A stretch of DNA of 42,231 nt, taken from positions 1 to 42,231 of the forward strand of contig DMDF01000184.1 in assembly GCA_003446605.1 (NCBI GenBank). The letters run 5' to 3'. Every line of letters starts with the position of its first letter. Position 1 is the stretch's first letter. This DNA is from Anaerolineaceae bacterium. GTDB lineage: Bacteria; Chloroflexota; Anaerolineae; Anaerolineales; Anaerolineaceae. Shown here one piece after another: positions 24,999 to 33,453 of the stretch. The translations under genes were made by a program, and so were the position numbers. Below the pieces are notes generated by a model that was not told the DNA's origin, did not search any database, and saw only the letters and a program-made list of their open reading frames with translations.

Positions 24999-25014
24999 GG
25001 CAGCGGAGAAAACA

Positions 25015-25557
25015 ATGAATGTATTAAAAGAAAAATATCAGAAAGAAGTTATTCCCGCGCTGATGAAGGAGTTCTCACTCTCCAATGTCATGCAGGTGCC
25101 AGAATTGGAAAAGATAGTTTTGAACATCGGCTTGGGTGAAGCATTGGATAATCCAAAAGCGCTAGATGCAGCAGTTGCCGATATTATGTTGATTACCGGT
25201 CAAAAACCGGTCATTACAAAAGCGAAAAAGAGTATTGCGAATTTCAAACTGCGCGAAGGAAGAATTATAGGTGCGAAAGTAACGCTACGGGGCGAAAAGA
25301 TGTGGGCTTTTGCTGATCGATTGATCAATATTGCACTACCCCGTCTGCGCGACTTTCGTGGAATCTCACGCAATTCCTTCGATGGACGCGGCAATTATAC
25401 TCTTGGGCTGCAAGAACAGTTGATCTTTCCCGAGATTGAGTACGACAAAATCGACAAAATACGCGGGATGGAAATCACGATCGTTACATCTGCTCCCAAT
25501 GACGAGCAATCACTGGCAATGTTAAGTATGTTAGGAATGCCTTTCAGGAAGGTATAA
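25015..25557 (+). CDS. rplE: 50S ribosomal protein L5
   Basis: A 180-residue L5 that binds 5S rRNA and contacts the P-site tRNA. The LKEKYQKEVIPALMKEF start, the TGQKPVITKAKKSIANFKLREG segment and the FRGISRNSFDGRGNYTLG block are conserved. GGAG precedes the ATG, and the type-Z S14 gene follows four bases later. Confidence 0.97.
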   Translation: MNVLKEKYQKEVIPALMKEFSLSNVMQVPELEKIVLNIGLGEALDNPKALDAAVADIMLITGQKPVITKAKKSIANFKLREGRIIGAKVTLRGEKMWAFADRLINIALPRLRDFRGISRNSFDGRGNYTLGLQEQLIFPEIEYDKIDKIRGMEITIVTSAPNDEQSLAMLSMLGMPFRKV

Positions 25558-25561
25558 GAAT

Positions 25562-25744
25562 ATGGCAAAAAAATGTATGCAATATCGTGAATATAAAAGG
25601 AAATATCCTAATCAGGTTAGGAATCGTTGTAAGATATGTGGTCGCCCACGTGGCTACATGCGACGATTTGGAGTTTGTAGGATTTGTTTCCGGGAATTGG
25701 CGCTCAAAGGCAAAATTCCTGGCGTAACAAAGTCATCATGGTAA
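25562..25744 (+). CDS. rpsZ: 30S ribosomal protein S14, zinc type
   Basis: A 60-residue S14 of the short zinc-binding form: MAKKCMQYREYKRKYP, then CKIC (about 23-26) and CRIC (about 39-42) around RGYMRRFGV. It keeps the normal place between L5 and S8. The zinc-free paralogue is not seen in the window. Confidence 0.96.
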   Translation: MAKKCMQYREYKRKYPNQVRNRCKICGRPRGYMRRFGVCRICFRELALKGKIPGVTKSSW

Positions 25745-25765
25745 AAACCATCCGGAGGTATTTAA

Positions 25766-26179
25766 ATGAGCGTAAATGATCCTATTGCTGATATGTTGAC
25801 TCGCATCCGGAATGGTATTGCAAATAACCAAACCGTGGTTGCGATGCCTGCTTCGAAGATGAAAGCAGAAATTGCCAGAATTCTAAAAGAGGAAGGATTT
25901 GTTTCCGGATATGAGATCGTAGATGGACCAAAAGTTCCTCAAAAGATTCTGCGTGTAAATTTGAAATATGTTGGAGAACGCCGCCAACGAAAACCAGTCA
26001 TCTCTGGTCTTGTCCGTGTGAGCAAACCTGGGCGACGAATTTATACCCAAAAGAAAGATATTCCTTGGGTGCGTTCAGGAATGGGTGTGGCAATCATTTC
26101 TACACCTAAAGGTATCATGTCTGGTCAAGAAGCCCGCAAGAATGGCGTGGGTGGCGAAATTCTCTGCAAGGTATGGTAG
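25766..26179 (+). CDS. rpsH: 30S ribosomal protein S8
   Basis: A 137-residue S8 that binds helix 21 of 16S rRNA and represses the spc operon in E. coli. DPIADMLTRIRNG starts the protein, and the C-terminal GMGVAIISTPKGIMSGQEAR block is conserved. A strong GGAGG lies before the ATG. Its stop overlaps the AGGAGG site of rplF. Confidence 0.97.
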   Translation: MSVNDPIADMLTRIRNGIANNQTVVAMPASKMKAEIARILKEEGFVSGYEIVDGPKVPQKILRVNLKYVGERRQRKPVISGLVRVSKPGRRIYTQKKDIPWVRSGMGVAIISTPKGIMSGQEARKNGVGGEILCKVW

Positions 26180-26189
26180 GAGGTCTACA

Positions 26190-26738
26190 GTGTCAAGAAT
26201 TGGAAAATTACCGATAACTATACCATCAGGTGTCCAGGTAGATCTGGCTGGAACGTCGGTTACAGTCAAAGGTCCCAAGGGAAGCATGCAGTATACCTTC
26301 TCTGATCAAGTTGAGATCAAAAAAGAAGATGATGTGCTGGTGGTCACACGGTTATCCGATGCAAAGCAGGTACGTGCTTTACACGGAACTACGCGTGCGT
26401 TGATCCAGAATATGGTAACTGGTGTACATACCGGTTTTAATAAAGTCCTGCAAATTGAAGGCGTTGGCTACCGTGCTGAAAAGACTGGTAACAATGTCAC
26501 AGTTCATGTAGGATTTTCTCACCCGGTTATTGTAGAGCCACCTGAAGGTATCAGTTTTGACGTGGATGAAAAAGCAAAGACCATCACCATTAATGGGTAC
26601 GATAAGCAGGTGGTCGGACAAATTGCATCCGAGATTAGAAAACTACGACCGCCAGAGCCTTACAAAGGTAAAGGTATTCGTTATATTGATGAGCGTGTAC
26701 GCCGGAAACCCGGTAAATCTGCTAAAGTTGGAGCATAG
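26190..26738 (+). CDS. rplF: 50S ribosomal protein L6
   Basis: A 182-residue L6 near the sarcin-ricin loop. The start is GTG at 26190, set by AGGAGG at 26178-26183; the protein then begins with the family sequence SRIGKLPITIP. The open frame extends 35 codons further upstream inside rpsH, but that part is unlike L6. IEGVGYRAEKTGNNV and the C-terminal RPPEPYKGKGIRYIDE are conserved. Confidence 0.96.
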   Translation: MSRIGKLPITIPSGVQVDLAGTSVTVKGPKGSMQYTFSDQVEIKKEDDVLVVTRLSDAKQVRALHGTTRALIQNMVTGVHTGFNKVLQIEGVGYRAEKTGNNVTVHVGFSHPVIVEPPEGISFDVDEKAKTITINGYDKQVVGQIASEIRKLRPPEPYKGKGIRYIDERVRRKPGKSAKVGA

Positions 26739-26763
26739 GAAATTATTCCGGGAAGGTTAAGCT

Positions 26764-27129
26764 ATGGCAAACAAATCAAGAAATGAAGCAAGACTGAAGA
26801 GACATCGCAGAGTTCGCAAGAATATCTATGGTGTTCCAGAAAAGCCTAGAATGTGCGTTTACCGCAGTTTATCAGATATCTATGTTCAGGTGATTGATGA
26901 TACACAGGGCATGACCCTGGCTTCTGCATCCAGCCTGGATAAAGAGTTAAAAGGTAAACTGAAAGGGAAGACGAAGACAGAACAAGCTGTTGAAGTTGGC
27001 AAACTGCTGGCAGCACGGGCAAAAGACAAAAAGATTGAAACGGTTGTTTTTGATCGCGGTGGCTATCAGTTTGATGGTCGTGTGAAAGCATTGGCAGATG
27101 CAGCACGTGAAGCCGGATTGAAATTCTAA
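26764..27129 (+). CDS. rplR: 50S ribosomal protein L18
   Basis: A 121-residue 5S rRNA-binding L18. KRHRRVRKNIYG and RMCVYRSLSDIYVQVIDD open the fold, and VVFDRGGYQFDGRVKALADAAREAGL closes it over more than twenty conserved positions. It sits between L6 and S5 as usual. Confidence 0.97.
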   Translation: MANKSRNEARLKRHRRVRKNIYGVPEKPRMCVYRSLSDIYVQVIDDTQGMTLASASSLDKELKGKLKGKTKTEQAVEVGKLLAARAKDKKIETVVFDRGGYQFDGRVKALADAAREAGLKF

Positions 27130-27163
27130 CGGCAGCAAGGGCTAAAAAGAGGAATTGGAAAAT

Positions 27164-27685
27164 ATGGCATATCAATCAATCGAAAAAGAATATGATGAGC
27201 GAGTAGTTGAGATCAAACGTGTCGCCAAGGTTGTAAAAGGCGGTCGAAGATTTCAATTCCGTGTGGCTATCGTTGCCGGTGATAATAATGGGACTGTTGG
27301 TTTGGGCGTCGGGAAAGCAAATTCCGTACCCGATGCAATGAAAAAAGCAACCTCCCAGGCGCATAAGAATATGCGCAAGATCTCTCTTCAAGGAACGACG
27401 ATTCCTCATGAAGTTATCGGTAAGACAGCCGGTGCGCGTGTTTTGCTAAAACCTGCATCCTTGGGCACTGGTGTTATTGCAGGTGGTGGTGTACGTGCCG
27501 TGCTTGAAGCTGCTGGTGTTCGTGATATTCTCACAAAATCCCTGGGGAGCGCAAACATCTTAAATGTGGTGAAGGCTACTTTTGACGCATTAGATCAGCT
27601 CTATTCTCCATCAGAGATGGCTGAAATGCGTGGAAAACCCGCAAAAGAGCTGGCTCCTTTCTGGGAGAGGAGAAATAATGGCTAA
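27164..27685 (+). CDS. rpsE: 30S ribosomal protein S5
   Basis: A 173-residue S5 important for decoding accuracy. The RRFQFRVAIVAGDNNGTVGLGVGKA core and HEVIGKTAGARVLLKPA are conserved. ATG 27164 is preferred to an upstream TTG (27155) because AGAGGA at 27148-27153 lies ten bases before it. The last eight bases overlap rpmD. Confidence 0.96.
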   Translation: MAYQSIEKEYDERVVEIKRVAKVVKGGRRFQFRVAIVAGDNNGTVGLGVGKANSVPDAMKKATSQAHKNMRKISLQGTTIPHEVIGKTAGARVLLKPASLGTGVIAGGGVRAVLEAAGVRDILTKSLGSANILNVVKATFDALDQLYSPSEMAEMRGKPAKELAPFWERRNNG

Positions 27686-27881
27686 GCAATCGTCGAAAAT
27701 GTTGAAAATTACCCTGGTGCGGAGCCCAATTGGGAATACCGAACGGCACAAAGCAACTTTGCGTGCTCTGGGTTTACACCGACTGGGGCAGGAAGTGGAA
27801 AAAGAGGATTCACCTTCTATTCGTGGAATGCTCTCTAAAGTAAATCATCTTGTAAAAATTGAAGTGCAGGAAGAAAAATGA
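27678..27881 (+). CDS. rpmD: 50S ribosomal protein L30
   Basis: A 67-residue L30. LKITLVRSPIGNTERHKATLRALGLHRLGQ is the family core. The start at 27678 follows GAGAGGAG and overlaps the rpsE stop by eight bases; its own stop overlaps rplO by four. Both overlaps imply coupled translation. L30 is absent from some bacteria, so its presence is mildly informative. Confidence 0.96.
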   Translation: MAKQSSKMLKITLVRSPIGNTERHKATLRALGLHRLGQEVEKEDSPSIRGMLSKVNHLVKIEVQEEK

Positions 27882-28333
27882 AGTTACATGATTTAAAACC
27901 CAATCCAGGTTCAAAGAAAGACCGGACTCGTGTCGGTCGTGGTATTTCAGCTGGTAAAGGTAAAACAGCTGGGCGCGGTACCAAAGGGCAGCGTTCTCGC
28001 TCAGGTTTTGGTGGAAATCTCTACCGCCAGGGTGGGAACTTGCCTTTCTATCGCCGGCTGCCATTTATGCGTGGTGAAGGATTCACCCCACCAAACCAGG
28101 TTGAATACAATGAGGTCAATATCGAAACGTTGGCTGAAAAGTTTAAATCTGGTGCTGAAGTGTCACCTGAAACACTGGCTGAGATGAATTTATTGCATAA
28201 GAAACTTAATCCTGTGGTTGTTTTAGGTCGCGGTACCATTGATAAACCGCTAACAGTCAAAGTTCAGCGTGTCACAAAATCAGCGCGTGAAAAAATAGAA
28301 GCCGCTGGTGGTAAAGTGGAAATTGTTAGCTGA
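27878..28333 (+). CDS. rplO: 50S ribosomal protein L15
   Basis: A 151-residue L15. The basic, Gly-rich N-terminal half (RVGRGISAGKGKTAGRGTKGQ) threads into 23S rRNA, and the LPFYRRLPFMRGEGF segment follows. Overlaps rpmD by four bases; secY is 25 bases downstream. Confidence 0.97.
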   Translation: MKLHDLKPNPGSKKDRTRVGRGISAGKGKTAGRGTKGQRSRSGFGGNLYRQGGNLPFYRRLPFMRGEGFTPPNQVEYNEVNIETLAEKFKSGAEVSPETLAEMNLLHKKLNPVVVLGRGTIDKPLTVKVQRVTKSAREKIEAAGGKVEIVS

Positions 28334-28358
28334 GTAGGGCAAACAAAGGAGAGCAAAG

Positions 28359-29708
28359 ATGAAGAAATCAGCTTGGCGGTACTTGTGGACGTCACGAGAT
28401 ATTCGTAAGAAGCTGCTTATTACATTACTGATTTTGATATTGTATCGATTTGCTGCTAATATCCCGGTTCCTGGTGTTAACCGTGCCGCAATTTCAGCGA
28501 TATTCACGCAATCGAGTGCAGCTGGAAATCTATTGAATGTATTTGACCTGCTGTCAGGTGGAACGTTATCGAATTTTTCCATCCTGGCAATGGGTGTTTA
28601 TCCATACATTACCGCGCAAATCATCATCCAGCTTCTGGTACCGCTGATCCCTTCATTACAAAAGAGAATCCAGGATAATCCAAAAGAAGGAAGAAAGCTC
28701 ACTGAAAAATATACCATCCTGCTAACCATCCCCCTTTCAGCATTGAGCGCCTTTGGACAGATTCAGATATTCCGCCAGCTGGTTGGAACTGCTTCTCTTT
28801 TCACCTACGATTTTGGCTTTACGGGGGAAAACTGGTTCCCAACATTGACGACGATCTTAAGTATGATGGGCGGTACTATGCTGGGTATCTGGCTCGGAGA
28901 ATTGATTTCGGAATATGGTATTCCCAATCAAGGTCTTTCCCTGATCATTTTTGCTGGTATTGTTTCTCGTATCCCGCAAAGCGTGTATCAGATTATCGCC
29001 TCCGGAGAGAATGTGGTTCTCCTGCTCTCGATAATGATAGCAATTCTTATCCTTTCCATTTTCGCGATCGTGTATGTACAGCAGGGTCAGCGGAAAGTCC
29101 CTGTGATCTTTCCTGGACGTAGAGTCGGGAATCGAATGTCCATGCCTGTTCGCAGCAGCATTCCTTTGATGATCAATATGGCAGGGATGATTCCATTGAT
29201 CTTTGCTCAGACAATACTCTCGCTCCCGGCTATTCTTGCACAGTTTTTTGTCAACTCAAAGACAGAATGGCTGGCAAATTTCTCCGTAGGCGTAGCGAAT
29301 GTCTTCAGTACGGGTAGTGTTTGGTACGTTGTTATGTACTTTGCCCTGGTAGTCGCATTAACCTTTTTCTACACCGAAGTATTATTTGAACAGCAGAATT
29401 ATGGTGAAAATCTCAAAAAACAGGGTGCCCAAATTCCGGGTGTGGTACGTGGTGAAGCTACTCAGCGATATTTACTGAAAGTACAGCGCAGGATAACATT
29501 GGTTGGAGCTTTATTCCTGGCGGTGGTTGCAACAGCACCATACATTACACAGCTATTCCTTAGTGATGGGATTGCGTCTCAATCTGGACTGTTCCTGGTA
29601 TCAACATCCGGTTTGTTGATTGTTGTGGGCACTGTGCGCGATACATTCAACGTAATTGAAACCGAATTGAAGTTGCACGGTTATGAGGATAATCTGATCA
29701 AAGGATAA
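28359..29708 (+). CDS. secY: Protein translocase channel subunit SecY
   Basis: A 449-residue membrane channel of the Sec translocon with ten expected membrane spans. Family marks include FAANIPVPGVN near the N-terminus, the plug-region FDLLSGGTLSNFSILAMGVYPYI, and the cytosolic loop KVPVIFPGRR.GNRMSMP. AAAGGAGAGCAAAG precedes the ATG. adk follows after eight bases, the usual spc-operon order. Confidence 0.97.
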   Translation: MKKSAWRYLWTSRDIRKKLLITLLILILYRFAANIPVPGVNRAAISAIFTQSSAAGNLLNVFDLLSGGTLSNFSILAMGVYPYITAQIIIQLLVPLIPSLQKRIQDNPKEGRKLTEKYTILLTIPLSALSAFGQIQIFRQLVGTASLFTYDFGFTGENWFPTLTTILSMMGGTMLGIWLGELISEYGIPNQGLSLIIFAGIVSRIPQSVYQIIASGENVVLLLSIMIAILILSIFAIVYVQQGQRKVPVIFPGRRVGNRMSMPVRSSIPLMINMAGMIPLIFAQTILSLPAILAQFFVNSKTEWLANFSVGVANVFSTGSVWYVVMYFALVVALTFFYTEVLFEQQNYGENLKKQGAQIPGVVRGEATQRYLLKVQRRITLVGALFLAVVATAPYITQLFLSDGIASQSGLFLVSTSGLLIVVGTVRDTFNVIETELKLHGYEDNLIKG

Positions 29709-29716
29709 TCAAAAAT

Positions 29717-30373
29717 ATGGGAAAATTTATCGTTTTATTAGGACCTCCGGGAGCAGGAAAGGGAACACAGGCTGAAAGAATAGCTGAAGAGTTATCTATT
29801 CCGCATGTCTCTTCCGGTGATCTATTCCGTGAAAACCTTGGTAATGAAACTGAATTAGGGAAAAAAGCAAAGGGTTTCATGGATAGCGGTAAACTGGTTC
29901 CTGATGAAATAACCATTTCCATGGTTGCAGAACGATTATCCAGAACGGATTGTAAGGATGGCGCTTTACTAGACGGCTTTCCGAGAACACCTTTTCAAGC
30001 GCAGGAACTGGATGCTATCCTGAAAAAAAATGGAAACGTAATTTGCTGTGTCCCTTATATTATGGTATCGGATCAGGATCTGCTTGAACGGTTAACTGGT
30101 AGATGGACTTGCAAGGCTGCTGGGCACATTTACCACCAAACGTTCAACCCTCCCAAAGATTCTGGTATTTGTGATATTGATGGATCTGCTCTTTATCAGC
30201 GTGATGATGATAAAAAAGAGACCATCGAGAAAAGACTGGCTGTTTTTCACGAACAAACTGCACCATTGATTGAGTATTATCGTGAAAAAGACCTGCTTGT
30301 TGAGGTTGATGGAACGCAACCGATCGAAAAGGTCACAGAAGCCATATTGAAATCCGTACAGTCAAAAAAGTGA
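29717..30373 (+). CDS. adk: Adenylate kinase
   Basis: A 218-residue kinase that interconverts 2 ADP with ATP and AMP. P-loop GPPGAGKGT (9-17), LDGFPRT (85-91) and a long LID domain are present. The LID zinc site reads Cys132, Ala135, Cys152, Asp155: the C-x2-C partner at 135 is Ala. Some Gram-positive enzymes use three Cys plus Asp, so only one ligand is missing here relative to that type. Eight bases after secY. map and infA, which often follow, are absent. Confidence 0.96.
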   Translation: MGKFIVLLGPPGAGKGTQAERIAEELSIPHVSSGDLFRENLGNETELGKKAKGFMDSGKLVPDEITISMVAERLSRTDCKDGALLDGFPRTPFQAQELDAILKKNGNVICCVPYIMVSDQDLLERLTGRWTCKAAGHIYHQTFNPPKDSGICDIDGSALYQRDDDKKETIEKRLAVFHEQTAPLIEYYREKDLLVEVDGTQPIEKVTEAILKSVQSKK

Positions 30374-30403
30374 TTGGACGGGATGAAGTAAATTGAGTAT
30401 AAT
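30374..30403 (+). promoter_or_regulatory. Internal promoter before rpmJ
   Basis: TTGGAC (30374-30379), an 18-base spacer and TATAAT (30398-30403), directly after the adk stop. It can transcribe rpmJ through rplQ separately from the S10-spc genes. Confidence 0.75.
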
Positions 30404-30435
30404 AAAAACTTTGCGGAAATAAAGGAGTTATTTAG

Positions 30436-30549
30436 ATGAAAGTATCACCATCTATTAGAAAAAGATGCGCGAAGTGCAAGATCGTTAAACGCAAAGGCGT
30501 TTTATATGTTATTTGTGAAAACCCGAAACATAAACAAAGACAGGGATAA
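30436..30549 (+). CDS. rpmJ: 50S ribosomal protein L36
   Basis: A 37-residue protein starting MKVSPSIRKRCAKCK and ending KHKQRQG. The zinc ligands Cys11, Cys14, Cys27 and His32 are all kept, so this is the zinc (C+) form. AAAGGAG lies nine bases before the ATG. It heads the alpha-operon genes; rpsM begins five bases after it. Confidence 0.95.
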   Translation: MKVSPSIRKRCAKCKIVKRKGVLYVICENPKHKQRQG

Positions 30550-30554
30550 AAACT

Positions 30555-30944
30555 ATGGCAAGAATTGAAGGTGTTGACTTACCACGTAATAAGCGTATAG
30601 AGATAGGTTTACGCTATATCTACGGAATTGGACCTACCTCTGCTAACGAGATTTTGAAAGCTACACAGGTTAATCCAGATACGCATGTAAAAGACCTGAC
30701 CGAGAACGAGGTCAGCGCTTTACGCGAATATATTTCGAAGAATTATAAAGTGGAAGGTGATCTACGCCGTGAAGTTCAAATGAACATTAAGCGCTTGATC
30801 GAAATTGGGTGCTATCGTGGATTGCGCCATCGCCGTAGTCTTCCTGTTCATGGTCAGCGAACACGAACGAACGCTCGCACTCGTAAGGGTCCAAAACGTA
30901 CTGTAGCAGGTCGCGGACGCCGCCGTGGAGCTACCAAGAAATAA
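30555..30944 (+). CDS. rpsM: 30S ribosomal protein S13
   Basis: A 129-residue S13 of the 30S head. MARIEGVDLPRNKRIEIGL, the YIYGIG helix-hairpin segment and the C-terminal GLRHRRSLPVHGQRTRTNARTRKG region are conserved, ending in a basic tail that contacts P-site tRNA. Confidence 0.97.
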   Translation: MARIEGVDLPRNKRIEIGLRYIYGIGPTSANEILKATQVNPDTHVKDLTENEVSALREYISKNYKVEGDLRREVQMNIKRLIEIGCYRGLRHRRSLPVHGQRTRTNARTRKGPKRTVAGRGRRRGATKK

Positions 30945-30972
30945 GCGAAAGTAAGAGGAATAAAGAGGAAAT

Positions 30973-31374
30973 ATGGCTCAAGCTTCGAAATCTTCACGCA
31001 GATCAACCCCACGCAAAACAAAGCGGAGTTTGTCTGCAGCTACGGTGCATGTTTTTGCATCATTCAATAATACAATTATTACAGTTACTGATTCGCAAGG
31101 GAATACGGTTTGCTGGTCAAGTTCAGGATCTGTTGGCTTCAAGGGCTCACGAAAAAGCACTCCCTTCGCTGCTCGTTTAGCAGCCGAAGAGGCAATGAAA
31201 AAAGCGACTTCAATGGGCGTTGATCAAATTGATCTCATCATCAAAGGTCCTGGACCTGGTCGAGAAGCTGCGATCCGCGCGATTCAATCAATGGGAATAA
31301 AGGTTACTGCAATTGAAGATATCACACCTGTACCCCATAACGGCTGCCGTCCACCCAAGAAACGACGTGTGTAG
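30973..31374 (+). CDS. rpsK: 30S ribosomal protein S11
   Basis: A 133-residue S11 of the platform. It has VHVFASFNNTIITVTD, KGPGPGREAAIRAI and the invariant ending ITPVPHNGCRPPKKRRV. The N-terminal 20 residues are Ser, Arg and Lys rich. rpsD follows after 17 bases. Confidence 0.97.
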   Translation: MAQASKSSRRSTPRKTKRSLSAATVHVFASFNNTIITVTDSQGNTVCWSSSGSVGFKGSRKSTPFAARLAAEEAMKKATSMGVDQIDLIIKGPGPGREAAIRAIQSMGIKVTAIEDITPVPHNGCRPPKKRRV

Positions 31375-31391
31375 GTTAGGAGAGTTAAAGA

Positions 31392-32030
31392 ATGGCACGA
31401 TATACTGATTCAGTATGTAAGTTATGCCGCCGTGAAGGCGAAAAATTATTTCTAAAAGGCGAGCGCTGCTATACCCCCAAATGCGCTTTTGAAAAACGTC
31501 CTTATGCTCCTGGTCAGCATGGTCGTGCTTCGCAAGCACGGCAGGGTCGCACCTCTGATTACAGCCGCCAGTTACGTGCAAAACAAAAAGCACGCAGAGT
31601 CTACGGAGTGTTGGAAAAACAATTCAGACGTTATTTCTCGGTTGCAGTGAAGAAACGCGGTTTGACTGGTCTTAATTTGTTGCAAACCCTCGAAATGCGG
31701 CTTGATAATGTGATTTACCGCATGGGTTTGGCTGAAAACCGCTCACAGGCAAGGCAGATGGTATCTCATGGTCATTTCATGGTGAATGATCGTAAGACGG
31801 ACATCCCATCAATGCTGTTGGAACCTGGTGATATCATCAGTGTTCGAAAACAATCACGAGAGAACGGATTGTTCAAAGACCTGGCAGAAACCGCCGAAAA
31901 GAAGAATTGTGCGTTATGGATAGAACGAGATCTAAAAACCTTTACTGGTAGAGTATTAAGGTATCCAGAACGTGGTGAAATCGATGGAAATCTGGATGAA
32001 CAATTGATTGTTGAATACTATTCAAGATAG
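31392..32030 (+). CDS. rpsD: 30S ribosomal protein S4, zinc type
   Basis: A 212-residue S4, a primary 16S-binding protein. The N-terminus holds a four-cysteine zinc site (Cys9, Cys12, Cys26 and Cys31 or close), followed by KRPYAPGQHG and the S4 RNA-binding fold (LEMRLDNVIYRMGLA, ARQMVSHGHFMVN). In E. coli S4 represses the alpha operon. AGGAG precedes the ATG. rpoA is 34 bases downstream. Confidence 0.97.
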   Translation: MARYTDSVCKLCRREGEKLFLKGERCYTPKCAFEKRPYAPGQHGRASQARQGRTSDYSRQLRAKQKARRVYGVLEKQFRRYFSVAVKKRGLTGLNLLQTLEMRLDNVIYRMGLAENRSQARQMVSHGHFMVNDRKTDIPSMLLEPGDIISVRKQSRENGLFKDLAETAEKKNCALWIERDLKTFTGRVLRYPERGEIDGNLDEQLIVEYYSR

Positions 32031-32064
32031 GCAATCAATTTAACAAAAAGAAGAGGGAAGTACT

Positions 32065-33039
32065 GTGGCTTATACAAAAATGATTACTCCAATACTGGAA
32101 AGGGAAAAAGAATCCCGCAATTATGGTCAGTTTTTGATCAGCCCTCTGGAACGTGGATATGGCGTAACGATAGGAAACGCTCTCCGGCGGGTAATGCTTT
32201 CATCCTTGGAAGGAGCTGCAGTTACATCTATTCGCATTTCGGATACATTGCACGAGTTTACTGATATTCCAGGGGTGCGTGAAGATGTCCTGCAATTTAT
32301 GCTGCAGATCAAGCAGCTTCGTATCATTATTCACGAAGGGGATATCGCCCATCTGCATCTTGATGTGAAGGGTGAGGGTGTTGTTACGGCTGCCGATATT
32401 CAGGTTCCCTCTGAAGTGGAAGTTGTGAATCCTGACCTGTATTTGTTCACTGTGGATGATCCGAAAGCTGAACTGACTGTTGAAATGACCGTAGAACGTG
32501 GCAAGGGTTATTCACCTGGAAACACGCGCAGCACAGATAAATCTATCGGTGAACTGCCAGTGGATGCGATTTACAGCCCGGTACTTAGGGTTGGGTTTGA
32601 TGTTTCCAATGCACGTGTTGGGTTAAGCACCAATTACGATAAATTGGTCATGGATGTGTGGACAGATGGCACGATCACACCCGAACAAGCGCTGGGGAAT
32701 GCTTCCAAAATATTAATGGAGCAATTAAGTCTCATCTCAGGAATTGAACAGGAACTGCTGGAGGTCTCAAAAGAACCAGAGATTGTTGAGGTTGATCACT
32801 TGCGCAGTGAAGCAGCGGATACTCCCATCGAAAACCTTGATCTATCAGTACGTGTATTCAACTCACTCAAACGAACCGGTATCACCAGTGTTGGTGATGT
32901 TATGGATCTTTTGGATAAGGGCGAAGAAGCTGTCATGTCAATCCGCAATTTTGGTGAAAAAAGCCTAACAGAACTGCGGGACAAAATGAGCGAGAAGGGT
33001 TTCTTGCCCGATGAAAATGAAATGGAATCGGAGAACTAA
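32065..33039 (+). CDS. rpoA: DNA-directed RNA polymerase subunit alpha
   Basis: A 324-residue alpha subunit. The N-terminal assembly domain has FLISPLERGYGVTIGNALRR; the C-terminal domain (about 250-315) has LDLSVRVFNSLKRTGI and IRNFGEKSLTEL for UP-element and activator contact. The start is GTG at 32065, with GAGGGAAG before it; ATG 32080 is a possible alternative but would trim the N-terminus. rplQ follows three bases later. Confidence 0.97.
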   Translation: MAYTKMITPILEREKESRNYGQFLISPLERGYGVTIGNALRRVMLSSLEGAAVTSIRISDTLHEFTDIPGVREDVLQFMLQIKQLRIIIHEGDIAHLHLDVKGEGVVTAADIQVPSEVEVVNPDLYLFTVDDPKAELTVEMTVERGKGYSPGNTRSTDKSIGELPVDAIYSPVLRVGFDVSNARVGLSTNYDKLVMDVWTDGTITPEQALGNASKILMEQLSLISGIEQELLEVSKEPEIVEVDHLRSEAADTPIENLDLSVRVFNSLKRTGITSVGDVMDLLDKGEEAVMSIRNFGEKSLTELRDKMSEKGFLPDENEMESEN

Positions 33040-33042
33040 AAA

Positions 33043-33420
33043 ATGCGACATCAGGTTGCTGGAAAGAAACTTAATAGAAATTCAGGTAATCGCAAAGCAT
33101 TGCGCAGAACCTTGATCAAGCAATTATTTACTCACGATCAAATTAAAACTACCCGTGCAAAAGCGCAGGCGATTCGTGGTGACGCAGAAAAGTTGATTAC
33201 TCTTGCAAAGAACAGCAGCAAGGGTACCGATATTGATAAAGTCAACGCTCGTCGCTTAGCAGCTGCAAAATTGAATGATGCGGGGGTCGTGAAACATTTA
33301 TTTGATGATATTGCTCCCAGATTTGAGAACCGGAATGGTGGCTACACCCGTATGATTAAATTGGGACCACGCAAGGGTGATGATGCTGATATGGTTCTTT
33401 TAGAATTGGTGGAAAAATAA
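33043..33420 (+). CDS. rplQ: 50S ribosomal protein L17
   Basis: A 125-residue L17. MRHQVAGKKLNRNSGNRKALRRTL and the closing GGYTRMIKLGPRKGDDADMV.LEL are typical. GGAG inside the rpoA end is its ribosome site, so it is coupled to rpoA. It closes the alpha operon. Confidence 0.97.
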   Translation: MRHQVAGKKLNRNSGNRKALRRTLIKQLFTHDQIKTTRAKAQAIRGDAEKLITLAKNSSKGTDIDKVNARRLAAAKLNDAGVVKHLFDDIAPRFENRNGGYTRMIKLGPRKGDDADMVLLELVEK

Positions 33421-33453
33421 AGGCAAGAATAATGAAGGACGTCCCGTAAGGGA

